Origin: an uncultured Oscillospiraceae bacterium
Lineage (GTDB): Bacteria > Bacillota > Clostridia > Oscillospirales > Oscillospiraceae
Direction: 5' to 3'
Assembly: GCA_934636045.1 (NCBI GenBank)
Contig: CAKTZP010000061.1
Location: 1 to 12,174 of the forward strand
Length of the DNA: 12,174 nt
Part shown: positions 1 through 6,775 of the stretch, one piece after another
Layout: each line of letters opens with the position of its first letter
Numbering within the stretch: the stretch's first letter is position 1
The notes under the pieces: generated by a model
What the model saw: only the letters and a program-made list of their open reading frames with translations
The model's database searches: none
What the model was told of the DNA's origin: nothing
Made by a program: the position numbers and the translations under genes

Positions 1-125
1 TCATCGACTCGCTGACGCACCTTGACGAGATCAAGGAAGAGCGCGTGACGCTGTTCGTCCTGCCGCTGCGCATGAAGCGCGTGGACTCCTGTGCCGCCCG
101 CGTCATCGCCATTCGCAACATCTGA
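1..125 (+). CDS. C-terminal end of a cyclase/kynurenine-formamidase-like hydrolase (partial)
   Basis: The reading frame enters at base 3 and ends at TGA 123-125, giving about 40 residues of a C-terminus; the start lies outside the window. The tail runs through LTHLDEIKEERVTLFVLPLR and then an Asp-Ser-Cys-Ala-Ala-Arg segment. This resembles the C-terminus of the Cyclase family (kynurenine formamidase and related metal-dependent amidohydrolases or lactonases), where a xxNLxxL stretch precedes an LPL strand and a D-x-S-P-x-R end. Only this tail is visible, so no metal ligands can be checked. The gene is 42 bases upstream of the sugar-binding protein gene on the same strand, with no terminator between, so it probably belongs to the same operon. 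Inference: it could hydrolyse a lactone, amide or ester linked to the transported compound. Another hydrolase family with a similar tail is possible. Confidence 0.5.
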   Translation, partial: IDSLTHLDEIKEERVTLFVLPLRMKRVDSCAARVIAIRNI

Positions 126-167
126 CCGAGTACGCAATCCCCATTAATATAAAAAGGAGAAAACAAA

Positions 168-1202
168 ATGAAAAAGCTGCTCGCACTGCTTCTGGCTGTC
201 GTGATGGTGCTCTGCATCCTCGCAGGCTGCTCCGACAACGCCGAAGAACCCAAGGCCACGGATGAGCCCAAGGCTTCCTCCGAGGACACCCCCGCCACCG
301 ACGGCGAAGACACCGACAAGCACTACACCATCGGCTGCGTTATCATCAACGACGCCAACACCCACTGCATCGCGTTTGCTGACAAGTTCCGCGAGATCGT
401 GGAAGGCCGCGGCGACGAAGCCATCGTCCTTGCTGCGAACGACGATTCTGAGACCCTCCTGAAGTGCATCGACGACCTCATCGCCGCGGGCGTTGACGGC
501 ATCGTCATGGAATCCCCGAACGCGACCGCTCCGGTCGAAGCACTCCGCGAAGCTGCGAAGAACGGCATCGTCATCTCCGCTGCCGACGTTCTGCTCGACA
601 TCGATGAGTCCGAGGGCGTTCTGGTCTCCCAGACCGTTTCCGACAACTACGGCGCGGGCGTCCTTTGCGCCAACGACCTGATCGCGCGCCTCGACGGCAA
701 GGAAGCCGGCGTGTGCTACATGATCTACGAAGAGAACGAAGCCGTTACCACCCGTGTGCAGGGCTTCCTTGACACCATCGCGGGCCACGACAACATCAAG
801 GTCCTCGAGGGCACCCAGCCGACGCCCGTGACGCAGGAGGCCGAAATGGCCGTTGCGGAAGCTTGGGCTTCGAAGTATGACACCCAGATCACCGCGGTCT
901 TCGGCGGCGGCGGCCCGATCTCCATCGCGTTCATGCGCGGTCTGGAATCCGCCGGCATGACCTGCTCTGCGGAGAACGGCATCTACATCTACGGCGTCGA
1001 CGGCTCTCAGGACGAATATGCCTGCATCCTCGACGGCGACTACACCGGCACCGCCCGTCAGCAGCCCGATGAGCTGGCCCGCATTGCGACCGAGGACGTC
1101 TACACCGTTCTCGCCGGCGGCACCATCGCGCATGACTGGCTGACCTATGTTGACGTCATCTACGTCGACAAGACCAACGTTAACGAGTACTACACCGGCT
1201 GA
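168..1202 (+). CDS. Ribose-type ABC transporter substrate-binding lipoprotein
   Basis: The 344-residue protein is an extracytoplasmic sugar-binding lipoprotein of the ribose/galactose type (periplasmic-binding protein class I). The N-terminus is a lipoprotein signal: MKK, a hydrophobic core, then lipobox LAGC with the lipidated Cys at residue 21. An acidic Pro/Thr/Ser-rich linker follows to about residue 52. The fold starts at YTIGCVIIND and contains the family's DDLIAAGVDGIVM stretch, and later YGVDGSQDEYACILDGDY, which corresponds to the GxD...A...G...T segment near the sugar pocket. The start is fixed by AGGAG at 153-157, 10 bases before ATG. It is followed by an ATPase and a permease, so it is the importer's recognition subunit. 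Codon use is strongly biased (GAC, ATC, CTC, CCC), consistent with high expression. The ligand cannot be deduced; a monosaccharide, polyol or sugar acid are all possible. Confidence 0.93.
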   Translation: MKKLLALLLAVVMVLCILAGCSDNAEEPKATDEPKASSEDTPATDGEDTDKHYTIGCVIINDANTHCIAFADKFREIVEGRGDEAIVLAANDDSETLLKCIDDLIAAGVDGIVMESPNATAPVEALREAAKNGIVISAADVLLDIDESEGVLVSQTVSDNYGAGVLCANDLIARLDGKEAGVCYMIYEENEAVTTRVQGFLDTIAGHDNIKVLEGTQPTPVTQEAEMAVAEAWASKYDTQITAVFGGGGPISIAFMRGLESAGMTCSAENGIYIYGVDGSQDEYACILDGDYTGTARQQPDELARIATEDVYTVLAGGTIAHDWLTYVDVIYVDKTNVNEYYTG

Positions 1203-1214
1203 TTTACCCCTGCC

Positions 1215-1246
1215 GAAGGAGGGCGCGTCACGGCGCGCTCTCCTTT
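1215..1246 (+). promoter_or_regulatory. Intercistronic stem-loop between binding protein and ATPase genes
   Basis: Bases 1215-1227 pair with 1234-1246 through 13 base pairs, including two G-U pairs, around a 6-base loop (TCACGG). The core is GGCGCG against CGCGCT. The 3' arm ends in TTTCTCT rather than a full T-run. It lies 13 bases after the binding-protein stop and 30 bases before the ATPase start. Such hairpins in ABC import operons commonly protect the upstream message from 3' decay or act as leaky terminators, giving more binding protein than membrane subunits. That role is inferred here. Confidence 0.7.
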
Positions 1247-1275
1247 CTCTAAAGGACACGGAAAGGGAAGTACCA

Positions 1276-2775
1276 ATGGAAGAAATCATTCTGAAAATGA
1301 ACGACATCACCAAGTCGTTCCCCGGCGTTAAGGCGCTCAAGGGCGTCACGCTGGAGCTGCGGCGCGGCGAGGTGCACGCGCTGCTCGGGGAAAACGGCGC
1401 CGGTAAGTCCACGCTGATGAAGTGCCTTGCCGGAATTCATGCCATTGACAGCGGCTCGATCGAGTTCGAGGGCAAGCCCATCCGGCTGACCAGCCCTATG
1501 GACTCCATGCGCTGCGGCATCAGCGTGATCCATCAGGAGCTGGTTTTGGCAGAACAGCTCACCGTTGCAGACAATATTTATATGGGTCAGGAGCCGGTCA
1601 ACCGGCTGGGCTTTATTGACAAAAGAAAAATCAACGACGCGTGCGAGCAGATCTTGCAGTCGCTCGGCGCTGACTTTAACGCATATACGCGCGTGTTCTC
1701 CCTGAGCACGGCGCAGAAGCAGATGCTGGAGATCGCAAAGGCCATCAGCCGGAACGTCAAGATCTTGGTCATGGACGAGCCGACGGCGGCGGTCTCGAGC
1801 AAGGAGGTCGAAAAGATCTTTTCGCTGGTGCGCGAGCTGAAGGCGCGCGGCATTACCATCGTCTATATCTCGCACCGCATGGACGAGATCTTTGAGATCG
1901 CCGACCGCATCACCGTCCTGCGCGACGGTGCGAATGCGGGCACGGCGGAGGTGCGCAATATCACGCGTGACGAGCTGGTGCGCATGATGGTCGGCTACAG
2001 CCTCGACCAGTATTACACCAAGTCGAAAAAGGCGCTGGGCGACGACGTGCTGCGCGCTGAGCACATCACGCGGCTGGACGGCCGCGTGACCGACGCGAGC
2101 ATCCACCTGCGCAAGGGCGAGATCGTCGGCTTGGCCGGGCTGGTCGGCTCCGGGCGCACAGAGCTCATCCAAACGCTCTTCGGCCTCGCGAAATACACCG
2201 GCGAGGTCACGGTCAACGGCAAGCGCGCCGCGTTCCGCAATCCGCGCGAGGCGCTGGCGGCGGGCGTGTGCTTGGTGCCCGAAGATCGTAAGCACGAGGG
2301 GCTGATCCTGCGCAACGACGTAAGATTCAACCTCAGCATCGGCGTGCTGCCGCAGTTCATTTCGATCAAATGGCTCGGCGTGAACCATGTGCGCGAGACG
2401 AAGATCGCCAACACCTATGTCGACAAGCTGTCCATCAAGGTCTCCTCGCTGCGGCAGAAGGCGGTCAATCTTTCCGGCGGCAACCAGCAGAAGATCGTGC
2501 TGGGCAAATGGCTGGCCGCGTCGAAGGACATTCTCATCCTCGACGAGCCGACACGCGGCATCGATGTCGGCGCAAAGGCGGAGATCTACGCGCTGATGGA
2601 GGAGCTGACCTCGCAGGGCAAGAGCATTCTGATGGTCTCGTCGGAGCTGCCGGAGGTCATCAACATGAGCGACCGCATTTACGTCATGCAGGAGGGCAGG
2701 ATCAAGGCGGAATTCGACGACCCCGCGCGCTTTGATCAGGAAGAAATTCTGAGCTACATGCTCGGTTTGAAGTGA
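1276..2775 (+). CDS. Ribose-type sugar ABC transporter ATP-binding protein (double ABC domain)
   Basis: The 499-residue protein has the tandem nucleotide-binding architecture of RbsA/MglA/XylG. The N-terminal domain has Walker A GENGAGKST (residues 38-46), a Q-loop IHQE, signature LSTAQKQ (143-149), Walker B MDEP (D167, E168) and a switch histidine in YISHR. The C-terminal domain has the degenerate Walker A typical of the family (GLVGSGRTEL), a GLVPEDRKHEG-like segment (here CLVPEDRKHEG), signature LSGGNQQK (399-406) and Walker B LDEPTRGIDVG (D423, E424). The frame is open further upstream, but homology begins at MEEIILKMNDITKSFPG, and AAGGGA about 6 bases before the ATG at 1276 supports that start. 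It energises the importer with the binding protein upstream and the permease downstream. The length is normal and all key motifs are intact. Confidence 0.95.
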   Translation: MEEIILKMNDITKSFPGVKALKGVTLELRRGEVHALLGENGAGKSTLMKCLAGIHAIDSGSIEFEGKPIRLTSPMDSMRCGISVIHQELVLAEQLTVADNIYMGQEPVNRLGFIDKRKINDACEQILQSLGADFNAYTRVFSLSTAQKQMLEIAKAISRNVKILVMDEPTAAVSSKEVEKIFSLVRELKARGITIVYISHRMDEIFEIADRITVLRDGANAGTAEVRNITRDELVRMMVGYSLDQYYTKSKKALGDDVLRAEHITRLDGRVTDASIHLRKGEIVGLAGLVGSGRTELIQTLFGLAKYTGEVTVNGKRAAFRNPREALAAGVCLVPEDRKHEGLILRNDVRFNLSIGVLPQFISIKWLGVNHVRETKIANTYVDKLSIKVSSLRQKAVNLSGGNQQKIVLGKWLAASKDILILDEPTRGIDVGAKAEIYALMEELTSQGKSILMVSSELPEVINMSDRIYVMQEGRIKAEFDDPARFDQEEILSYMLGLK

Positions 2776-2785
2776 GGACATGAAC

Positions 2786-3772
2786 ATGGAAACAAAGTCC
2801 GTTTTGAAAAAACGCTCCGGCTTTCTGGAGATCCTGAAGCTCAACGCCGGTACGCTCTCGGCACTGGTGCTGATCTTCCTCGTGAGCTGTCTGCTCAGCG
2901 AGAAATTCTTGACCACAAAAAATATGATGACGATCCTGCGCACAAACGCCAGCACGGCGCTCTGCGCGTTCGGCATGACCTTTGTCATCCTGACGGGAAA
3001 CATCGACATTTCCATCGGCTCGTTCATGACGCTCTGCGGCTGCCTGACGAGCTTGCTCATCGGCAAGGCGGGCTTCGGCACGTTTGCGGCCATCGGCGTT
3101 GCGCTGGTCGTGGCGGCGGCCTTCGGCTACCTCAACGGCCTGCTCGTGACGGTCGTGAAGGTTCCGGCCTTCATTGCCACGCTGGCGACGATGAACATCA
3201 TGCGCGGCGCGTGCTACGTGATGACCAACGGCAAGCCGGTCGTCTTCTCGAAGGGACTGTTCACCTCCATCGGCGGCGGCTATCTCGGCATCGTGCCGCT
3301 GCCCGCGGTGTACATGCTGGTGGCCTTTGCCATCTTGTGGGTGGTGCTCAATAAGACCAAATTCGGCCGGCGCACCTACGCCGTCGGCGGCAACATTGTC
3401 GCGGCGCAGTATTCCGGCGTCAACACCCGGCGCACGGTCTGCCTTGTGTACGTGATCTCCGGCCTGCTTTCGGCCTGCTCTGGCATTCTGCTCATCTCGC
3501 GCCTCGGCTCCGGCCAGCCGACCATCGGCGAGGGCGCCGAGCTGGACGCGATCGCCTCGTGCGTGGTCGGCGGTGTGTCCATGGCGGGCGGCAGCGGTAC
3601 GCTGGCCGGAACGCTGCTGGGCTGCCTGATCATCGGCATCATCGGCAACATCCTGAACCTTGTGGGCGTCAATTCGTACTATCAGCTCATTGTCAAGGGC
3701 ATCGTCATCGTGGCGGCAATTTACATCGACATCGCAAAGAACCGCCTCGTCGTGAAGAAAAGCAAGAGGTAA
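2786..3772 (+). CDS. Ribose-type sugar ABC transporter permease
   Basis: This is a hydrophobic integral membrane protein of about 328 residues from the RbsC/XylH/AraH permease family (BPD_transp_2). It has many membrane-spanning stretches, the first around ALVLIFLVSCLL. The family signature appears as FVILTGNIDISIGSFM (usually GxDLSVGS), and the C-terminal hallmark as GGVSMAGGSGTLAGTLLG followed by NILNLVGVNSYYQ and a last hydrophobic helix ending in positively charged residues. Two in-frame ATGs compete, at 2780 and 2786. GAGG at 2774-2777 overlaps the ATPase stop and is only 2 bases from the first ATG but 8 from the second, so I choose 2786. The gap of a few bases after the ATPase gene suggests translational coupling. 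It is expected to form the homodimeric channel of the importer. Confidence 0.93.
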   Translation: METKSVLKKRSGFLEILKLNAGTLSALVLIFLVSCLLSEKFLTTKNMMTILRTNASTALCAFGMTFVILTGNIDISIGSFMTLCGCLTSLLIGKAGFGTFAAIGVALVVAAAFGYLNGLLVTVVKVPAFIATLATMNIMRGACYVMTNGKPVVFSKGLFTSIGGGYLGIVPLPAVYMLVAFAILWVVLNKTKFGRRTYAVGGNIVAAQYSGVNTRRTVCLVYVISGLLSACSGILLISRLGSGQPTIGEGAELDAIASCVVGGVSMAGGSGTLAGTLLGCLIIGIIGNILNLVGVNSYYQLIVKGIVIVAAIYIDIAKNRLVVKKSKR

Positions 3773-3774
3773 CT

Positions 3775-4389
3775 ATGGAACGAAATGAAATTCTTGCCGA
3801 GGTGCGGCGCTGCATCGAAATGGAGGCGGCTTCGGTCGCGAAGCTTTCGCAGGATATGAACGAGGATGCGGTGCTGGCCACGGCCAATGCGATCGCGGAC
3901 TGCAAGGGGCGCATCATTCTCTCCGGCTGCGGCACGTCGGCCATGGCAGCGAAGAAAATTGCGCATTCGCTCAACTGCATCGAGCGCCCGGCGCTGTTTC
4001 TGACGCCCTCGGACGCGCTACACGGCGGGCTCGGCGTGGTGCAGCCCGGCGACATCGTCATCCTCGTCAGCAAGGGCGGCGGCACGAAGGAGCTGGTCAA
4101 CCTCCTGCCTGCATGCAGGACCAAGCATGCGACGGTCATCGCGGTTTCGGAAAATCCGGAGTCCGTGCTGGCGCAGAATGCGGATATTTATCTGAAGGTC
4201 AAGGTCGACCGTGAGCCGTGCCGGTTCAACATGCTGGCCACGGCCAGCACCATGGCGGTCATTGCCATGTTTGACGCGATCTGCATCGCACTGATGCAGA
4301 TGACGGGCTATACAAAAGAACAGTTTGCCGTCATTCACCCCGGCGGGGCCGTGGGCGACCGGCTGCTGGGAAAAGGAGAAAACGTATGA
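3775..4389 (+). CDS. SIS-domain sugar-phosphate isomerase-like protein (KdsD/GutQ-like, no CBS domains)
   Basis: This 204-residue cytoplasmic protein consists of one sugar-isomerase (SIS) domain. Visible motifs are SGCGTSAMAAKKIAHSL (50-66, phosphosugar-binding loop), SDALHGGLGVVQPGD (79-93), VSKGGGTKEL (98-107, where KdsD-type enzymes have SNSGESxEL) and the C-terminal HPGGAVGDRLL (188-198). H83 and H188 correspond to conserved histidines of the arabinose-5-phosphate isomerase family. The tandem CBS domains of full-length KdsD/GutQ (about 320 residues) are absent. The frame is open upstream, but the start at 3775 is set by AAGAGG at 3764-3769 inside the permease end and by homology. The gene ends in an ATGA overlap with the dehydrogenase. 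It probably interconverts a ketose phosphate and an aldose phosphate made from the imported compound. A 3-hexulose-6-phosphate-isomerase-like role is an alternative. Confidence 0.82.
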   Translation: MERNEILAEVRRCIEMEAASVAKLSQDMNEDAVLATANAIADCKGRIILSGCGTSAMAAKKIAHSLNCIERPALFLTPSDALHGGLGVVQPGDIVILVSKGGGTKELVNLLPACRTKHATVIAVSENPESVLAQNADIYLKVKVDREPCRFNMLATASTMAVIAMFDAICIALMQMTGYTKEQFAVIHPGGAVGDRLLGKGENV

Positions 4390-5444
4390 ACGGTATGATG
4401 AAGGCTGCAGTGTTCAAGGACGTGGAAAACATCGTATTAGAGGAGCGGCCGATCCCGGCCTGTCCCGAAGATGGGCTGCTGGTGAAGGTCTATGCCTGCG
4501 GCATCTGCGGCAGCGACGTAAGAAATTACCACAACGGTCTCAAGAACGGCGTGAAAAACCAGATCATGGGGCACGAGATCGCCGGTGAGATCATCGAGGT
4601 CGGCGAAAAGGTGCATCATTTTTCCGTCGGCGAGCGTGTTGCGCTGGCACCGGACGTGAGCTGCGGCCACTGCTGGTACTGCAAGCGCGGCCTTGTAAAC
4701 CTGTGCGAGAGCCACCGGATGCTGGGCACGCATTTTCCAGGCGGCTATGCGCAGTATCTGGCGCTGCCCGCGGACGTGCTGAACCACGGTTTTGTTGAGC
4801 GCATCCCGGAGGCCATGCCATATGAGGAAGCTGCGTTCGCTGAGACCTGTGCGGCGGTCATTGCCTGCCATAAGCGCAACAACGTTGGCATGGGGCAGAC
4901 GGTCGTCATCATCGGCGACGGCCCTGTCGGCTGCATCCACTGCGAGGTGGCCAAGGCCCGCGGTGCACAGAAGGTCATCATCGTTGGCCGCGACAAGCTG
5001 GAGCTTGCGGCATCGTTCCACCCGGACGTGCTGCTCGATGGCACGCGGCCGGTAGAGGAGCTGGTGGCCGCGGTGCGCGCGGAAACCGGCGGAGTGGGCG
5101 CGGATATCGCAATCTGTGCGGTCCCGACAGTGGTCGTGCAGGAAGAGGCACTCGAAATGGTGCACAAGCGCGGCACGGTTGTAATCTACGGCGGCGCGCC
5201 GAAGACGCACCAGACCAGCAGCCTGAATTCCAATCTCATCCACTACGGCGAGATCAATGTCACCGGCGCGTTCTCTTACCCGGCGACGGGGCTGGCCGAT
5301 GCGCTGGCCGCGCTGCAGGCCAAGCAGATCCACGCGGAAAAGTATCTCGGCGCGAAGGTCTCGCTGGCGCACGTGCCGGAGGGAATGGATATGGTCACGA
5401 AGGGACAGGCACTGAAGGTCATGATCGACCCGTGGATGGATTAA
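4386..5444 (+). CDS. Zinc-dependent medium-chain alcohol/polyol dehydrogenase
   Basis: The 352-residue protein is a medium-chain dehydrogenase/reductase related to sorbitol and threonine dehydrogenases. The N-terminal GroES-like domain carries the catalytic zinc site: C41 in CGICGSD, and H63-E64 in MGHEIAGEI. The structural zinc site has four cysteines, C93, C96, C99 and C107. The Rossmann domain carries GDGPVG at 177-182. The second strand ends IIVGRDK, where an Arg rather than the NAD-favouring Asp hints at NADP(H) use; this is inference. GGAG at 4375-4378, 7 bases before ATG, sets the start, which overlaps the SIS gene stop by 4 bases. It probably oxidises a hydroxyl of the imported polyol or sugar to a ketone, or works in reverse. 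Length and metal ligands are complete, and the exact substrate is unknown. Confidence 0.9.
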   Translation: MNGMMKAAVFKDVENIVLEERPIPACPEDGLLVKVYACGICGSDVRNYHNGLKNGVKNQIMGHEIAGEIIEVGEKVHHFSVGERVALAPDVSCGHCWYCKRGLVNLCESHRMLGTHFPGGYAQYLALPADVLNHGFVERIPEAMPYEEAAFAETCAAVIACHKRNNVGMGQTVVIIGDGPVGCIHCEVAKARGAQKVIIVGRDKLELAASFHPDVLLDGTRPVEELVAAVRAETGGVGADIAICAVPTVVVQEEALEMVHKRGTVVIYGGAPKTHQTSSLNSNLIHYGEINVTGAFSYPATGLADALAALQAKQIHAEKYLGAKVSLAHVPEGMDMVTKGQALKVMIDPWMD

Positions 5445-5462
5445 CAGAAAGGCGGAGAAGCT

Positions 5463-6761
5463 ATGTACGAAATTGATACCAAACTGCAGGAGCTGGAAGC
5501 AAAGGGAACGCCTGTCCGCGTTAGCTTGATCGGCTGTGGCCAGATGGGCAAGGACATCGTTGCGCAGTTCAGCAAGATGAAGGGCATCGTCTGCGACATC
5601 GTCGTGGACATCAATACGGATATCGCGCTCGACGGCTATCAGCAGGCGGGCTACACGGCCGAGCAGGTCGTGGTCACGAATGACTTGGCCGAGGCCGAAA
5701 AGGCCATTGACGAGGGCAAAAAGGTCGCCACGACCGACTATAAGCTGGCTGTGGCCGCGCGCAGAACGCAGGTCGTCATCGACGCGACCGGCTCGCCGGA
5801 GATGGGCGCGCGCGTGACGATGGAGTGCATCCTGCACAAGCGGCACATCGTGATGATGAACGTGGAGTGCGACGTGACCATCGGCCCGATCCTTCGCCGG
5901 CTCTGCGAGCAGGCGGGCGTGGTCTACTCCCTGACGGCGGGCGATGAGCCCGGCTCGATCTGTGAAATTTATCGCTTTGCCAAGGCCCTCGGCTTCAAGG
6001 TCGTTGCAGCGGGCAAGGGCAAGAACAATCCGCTGGACTACTACGCCACGCCCAGCACGCCCGAGTGGGCGGAAAAGGCGGCCAAGCGCAAGATGGCCGC
6101 GCGGATGCTCGTGGAATTTGTCGATGGCTCGAAGACGATGATCGAAATGTGCGCCGTTTCCAATGCGACGGGGCTCGTGCCCGACGTGCGCGGCATGCAC
6201 TGCGCAAAGTGCAACGTCGATGAGCTCAAGACCGTGTTCAGCCTGAAGTCGCAGGGCGGCGTGCTGGACAAGGAGGGCGTCGTGGACTTTGCCATCGGCA
6301 ACGTCGCGCCCGGCGTGTTCGTGGTCGTGACCACCGATAACCAGCGCATCATCGACGGCCTCGTGCAGCGGGACATGGGCAACGGCCCGAACTACCTGCT
6401 GTACCGTCCGTATCACCTGTGCTCCATCGAGACGCCCATCACGGCGGCGCAGGCGGTCATCTACGGCGAATCCACCGGCCATCCGCTGGATCATCTGACG
6501 AGCGAGTGCATCACGCTGGCCAAGAAGGACCTCAAGAAGGGCGAGGTGCTCGACGCCATTGGCGAATACTGCTACCGCGCCAGCATCGATCTGCACAGCG
6601 TGGCCAAGGAGGGCAACATGCTGCCCGTCGGCCTCGCCAAGGGTGCAGTGATGAAGTGCGACGTTCCGAAGGATACGGTCATTACCTATGATATGGTGGA
6701 GCTGTCGGACAAGTCCGTCCTCGTGCAGCTGCGCCGGATGCAGGATCAGCTGCTCGGCTGA
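5463..6761 (+). CDS. NAD(P)-binding homoserine-dehydrogenase-like oxidoreductase with C-terminal SAF domain
   Basis: The 432-residue protein has two parts. Residues 18-150 form a Rossmann domain with GCGQMG at 24-29, a second strand ending VVDIN (an acidic residue that favours NAD) and VVIDATGSPEMG, as in homoserine-dehydrogenase and Gfo/Idh-like enzymes. A central catalytic region follows, including MNVECDVTIGP, LTAGDEPGS and AAGKGKNNPLD. Residues from about 345 to the end look like a SAF domain (ITLAKKDLKKGEVLDAIG, then LPVGLAKGAVMKCDVPKDTV), the module also found in sialic acid synthase and altronate/galactarate dehydratases. GGAG at 5454-5457 precedes the ATG. It lies 18 bases after the dehydrogenase and 14 bases before the kinase, so it is a core pathway enzyme. 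Homologues are usually labelled only as SAF-domain oxidoreductase. The reaction is unknown to me; oxidation of a polyol, sugar or lactone intermediate is the most natural guess. Confidence 0.85.
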   Translation: MYEIDTKLQELEAKGTPVRVSLIGCGQMGKDIVAQFSKMKGIVCDIVVDINTDIALDGYQQAGYTAEQVVVTNDLAEAEKAIDEGKKVATTDYKLAVAARRTQVVIDATGSPEMGARVTMECILHKRHIVMMNVECDVTIGPILRRLCEQAGVVYSLTAGDEPGSICEIYRFAKALGFKVVAAGKGKNNPLDYYATPSTPEWAEKAAKRKMAARMLVEFVDGSKTMIEMCAVSNATGLVPDVRGMHCAKCNVDELKTVFSLKSQGGVLDKEGVVDFAIGNVAPGVFVVVTTDNQRIIDGLVQRDMGNGPNYLLYRPYHLCSIETPITAAQAVIYGESTGHPLDHLTSECITLAKKDLKKGEVLDAIGEYCYRASIDLHSVAKEGNMLPVGLAKGAVMKCDVPKDTVITYDMVELSDKSVLVQLRRMQDQLLG

Positions 6762-6775
6762 ACCGGAGAAGCAGA

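Noticed and set aside
144..1412. A 422-codon complementary-strand frame opposite the binding protein gene.
   Set aside because: It is Val/Gly/Asp-repetitive shadow sequence. The + strand lipoprotein with lipobox and RBS is clearly the real gene.
1249..3093. A 614-codon open frame on the complementary strand across the ATPase and permease genes.
   Set aside because: It is the antisense shadow of GC-rich coding sequence. It has no ribosome binding site and low-complexity His/Ala/Arg-rich composition, while the + strand has complete motif-bearing ABC genes.
4108..4119. Perfect 12-bp palindrome CCTGCATGCAGG inside the SIS gene.
   Set aside because: It lies within conserved coding sequence with no partner sites or promoter context. 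One such palindrome in GC-rich DNA is plausible by chance.
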